Shown here: positions 6,688 to 6,981 of the stretch, piece after piece
How positions within the stretch are numbered: position 1 is the stretch's first letter
How the letters are laid out: each line of letters starts with the position of its first letter
Assembly (NCBI GenBank): GCA_944391355.1
Contig: CALXTG010000079.1
Coordinates: 1-6,981 of the forward strand
Direction: 5' to 3'
Source of the DNA: an uncultured Alphaproteobacteria bacterium
GTDB taxonomy: Bacteria; Pseudomonadota; Alphaproteobacteria; RF32; CAG-239
DNA: 6,981 nucleotides
The notes under the pieces: model-generated
The model's input: only the letters and a program-made list of their open reading frames with translations
Told to the model about the DNA's origin: nothing
Database searches by the model: none
Translations under genes and position numbers: made by a program

Positions 6688-6712
6688 AATCAAGACCTCC
6701 GTTTCTGCGCAT
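6659..6712 (-). other. Possible 17-codon leader ORF overlapping the terS start
   Basis: ATG 6712 is preceded by AAAGGAGG (4-base spacing) and opens MRRNGGLDYGREKAGSG before a TGA at 6661-6659. It is in a different frame from terS and contains the terS ribosome-binding site and start. The Shine-Dalgarno is strong, but the spacing is short and the peptide has no recognisable feature. It may be a regulatory leader or chance. Confidence 0.25.
6696..6700 (-). promoter_or_regulatory. Ribosome-binding site deciding the terS start
   Basis: GGAGG lies 8 bases before ATG 6687 and only 2 bases before the in-frame TTG at 6693. The spacing favours the ATG, giving the N-terminus MAGKKQAP. Confidence 0.8.
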
Positions 6713-6724
6713 TTTTCCTCCTTT

Positions 6725-6754
6725 AAAAAGCAAAAGGCCGGAAAACTCCGGCCT
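6725..6754 (-). terminator. Intrinsic terminator (second of a tandem pair) in front of terS
   Basis: On the minus strand a perfect 8-bp GC-rich stem, AGGCCGGA (6754-6747) with TCCGGCCT (6742-6735), closes a GTTT loop and is followed by TTTGCTTTTT (6734-6725). The T-rich run occurs only on this strand, so it acts on right-to-left transcripts. It ends about 12 bases before the possible leader ORF start and about 37 before the terS ATG. Confidence 0.85.
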
Positions 6755-6757
6755 CTG

Positions 6758-6798
6758 AAAAAAAAGACTGTCTGAACACCCTCTGTTCAAACAGCCTT
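6758..6798 (-). terminator. Intrinsic terminator (first of a tandem pair) in front of terS
   Basis: On the minus strand GGCTGTTTGAACA (6796-6784) pairs with TGTTCAGACAGTC (6778-6766) in a 13-bp stem with two G-U wobbles and a 5-base loop, extended by two A-T pairs (6797-6798 with 6764-6765), and followed by eight T (6765-6758). The two wobbles become A-C mismatches on the plus strand, so minus-strand RNA is the functional form. It lies just downstream of the promoter candidate at 6816-6846. Confidence 0.9.
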
Positions 6799-6815
6799 AA
6801 CTTTACACTTCACTC

Positions 6816-6846
6816 AGTATAGCTGAATATATAACACATTTGTCAA
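6816..6846 (-). promoter_or_regulatory. Sigma70-type promoter candidate for the late (packaging/head) operon
   Basis: TTGACA (6846-6841), a perfect -35, is followed 19 bases later by TATACT (6821-6816), a 5-of-6 match to the -10. Transcription would start near 6809. The spacer is 2 bases longer than ideal. It lies in an AT-rich stretch outside genes and points toward terS, with the two terminators immediately downstream. Confidence 0.55.
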
Positions 6847-6915
6847 ACAATGTCCCCCTGAAAATTGTCCCGACATCATTTTTCTGGTTTTTAGTGATAT
6901 TTTAAACAGTTACAC

Positions 6916-6981
6916 TCAAACATTTTTCTTCTTTATAAAATTAACATAAGTTACCCACAACAAAACCAATATTGCCGCGGC
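6916..6981 (-). CDS. Possible C-terminal end of a small membrane protein (partial)
   Basis: One minus-strand frame entering at the right edge is open for 21 codons to a TGA at 6918-6916. It reads as a hydrophobic run (AAAILVLLWVTYVNFI) ending in KKKNV. A membrane helix followed by a short basic tail is what the end of a small membrane protein such as a phage holin-type protein would look like. The other two minus frames also reach stops, after 9 and 12 codons. Only 66 bases are visible, so both its existence as a gene and its identity are uncertain. If it is real, this gene runs in the same direction as the late operon, and its transcripts would meet the tandem terminators about 120 bases later. 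Confidence 0.35.
   Translation of the reverse strand, partial: AAAILVLLWVTYVNFIKKKNV

Noticed and set aside
6521..6775. Plus-strand frame of 84 codons across terS and the terminators
   Set aside because: It is antisense to terS and runs through both hairpins, and no start signal is present.
6950..6962. TTACCCACAA, similar to a DnaA box
   Set aside because: It differs from TTATCCACA, stands alone with no cluster or AT-rich unwinding element, and probably lies within the partial coding frame.

Overview
The window is a block of tailed-phage DNA (free phage or prophage) carrying the DNA-packaging and head-assembly genes. All convincing genes are on the minus strand, so transcription runs from right to left. 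In that order: a putative small terminase gene (6687-6439), the large terminase (6343-5024), a portal (5023-3257), an unrecognised 73-residue protein (3264-3043), a scaffolding-type protein (3032-2094), an HK97-fold-type major capsid protein (2103-1234), a small candidate head-decoration protein (1215-838), and the first 254 residues of a Gly/Ala-rich protein (763 to the left edge) that looks like an internal virion or DNA-ejection protein. The gene order and the P22-like portal with its separate scaffold point to a podovirus-type (short-tailed) phage, but no tail gene is present to prove it. The host cannot be named. Good Shine-Dalgarno sites, a sigma70-type promoter and U-tract terminators say only that it is bacterial.

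The genes are tightly packed. The portal start follows the terL stop directly, the 73-residue gene overlaps the portal by 8 bp, and the capsid gene overlaps the scaffold by 10 bp. Several ribosome-binding sites lie inside the end of the preceding gene, which suggests translational coupling. Packaging motor (TerS/TerL), portal, scaffold and coat would together build and fill a procapsid. The decoration candidate and the ejection-like protein would be later virion parts.

The most unusual region is on the right (about 6694-6915), which has no clear gene. A sigma70-like promoter on the minus strand (6816-6846) is followed almost at once by two tandem intrinsic terminators (about 6725-6798), and only then by terS. 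Any transcript from this promoter, or from further upstream, must pass both terminators to reach the packaging and head genes. This resembles the leader of a late operon controlled by antitermination or attenuation. A third intrinsic terminator (781-823) lies between the decoration candidate and the ejection-like gene and could lower expression of the genes beyond it. A short open frame at the right edge (6981-6916), hydrophobic with a lysine-rich end, may be the C-terminus of a small membrane protein.

No RNA genes, insertion sequences, CRISPR arrays, integrase or attachment sites were seen. The long plus-strand open frames are antisense shadows of terL, portal, scaffold and capsid.
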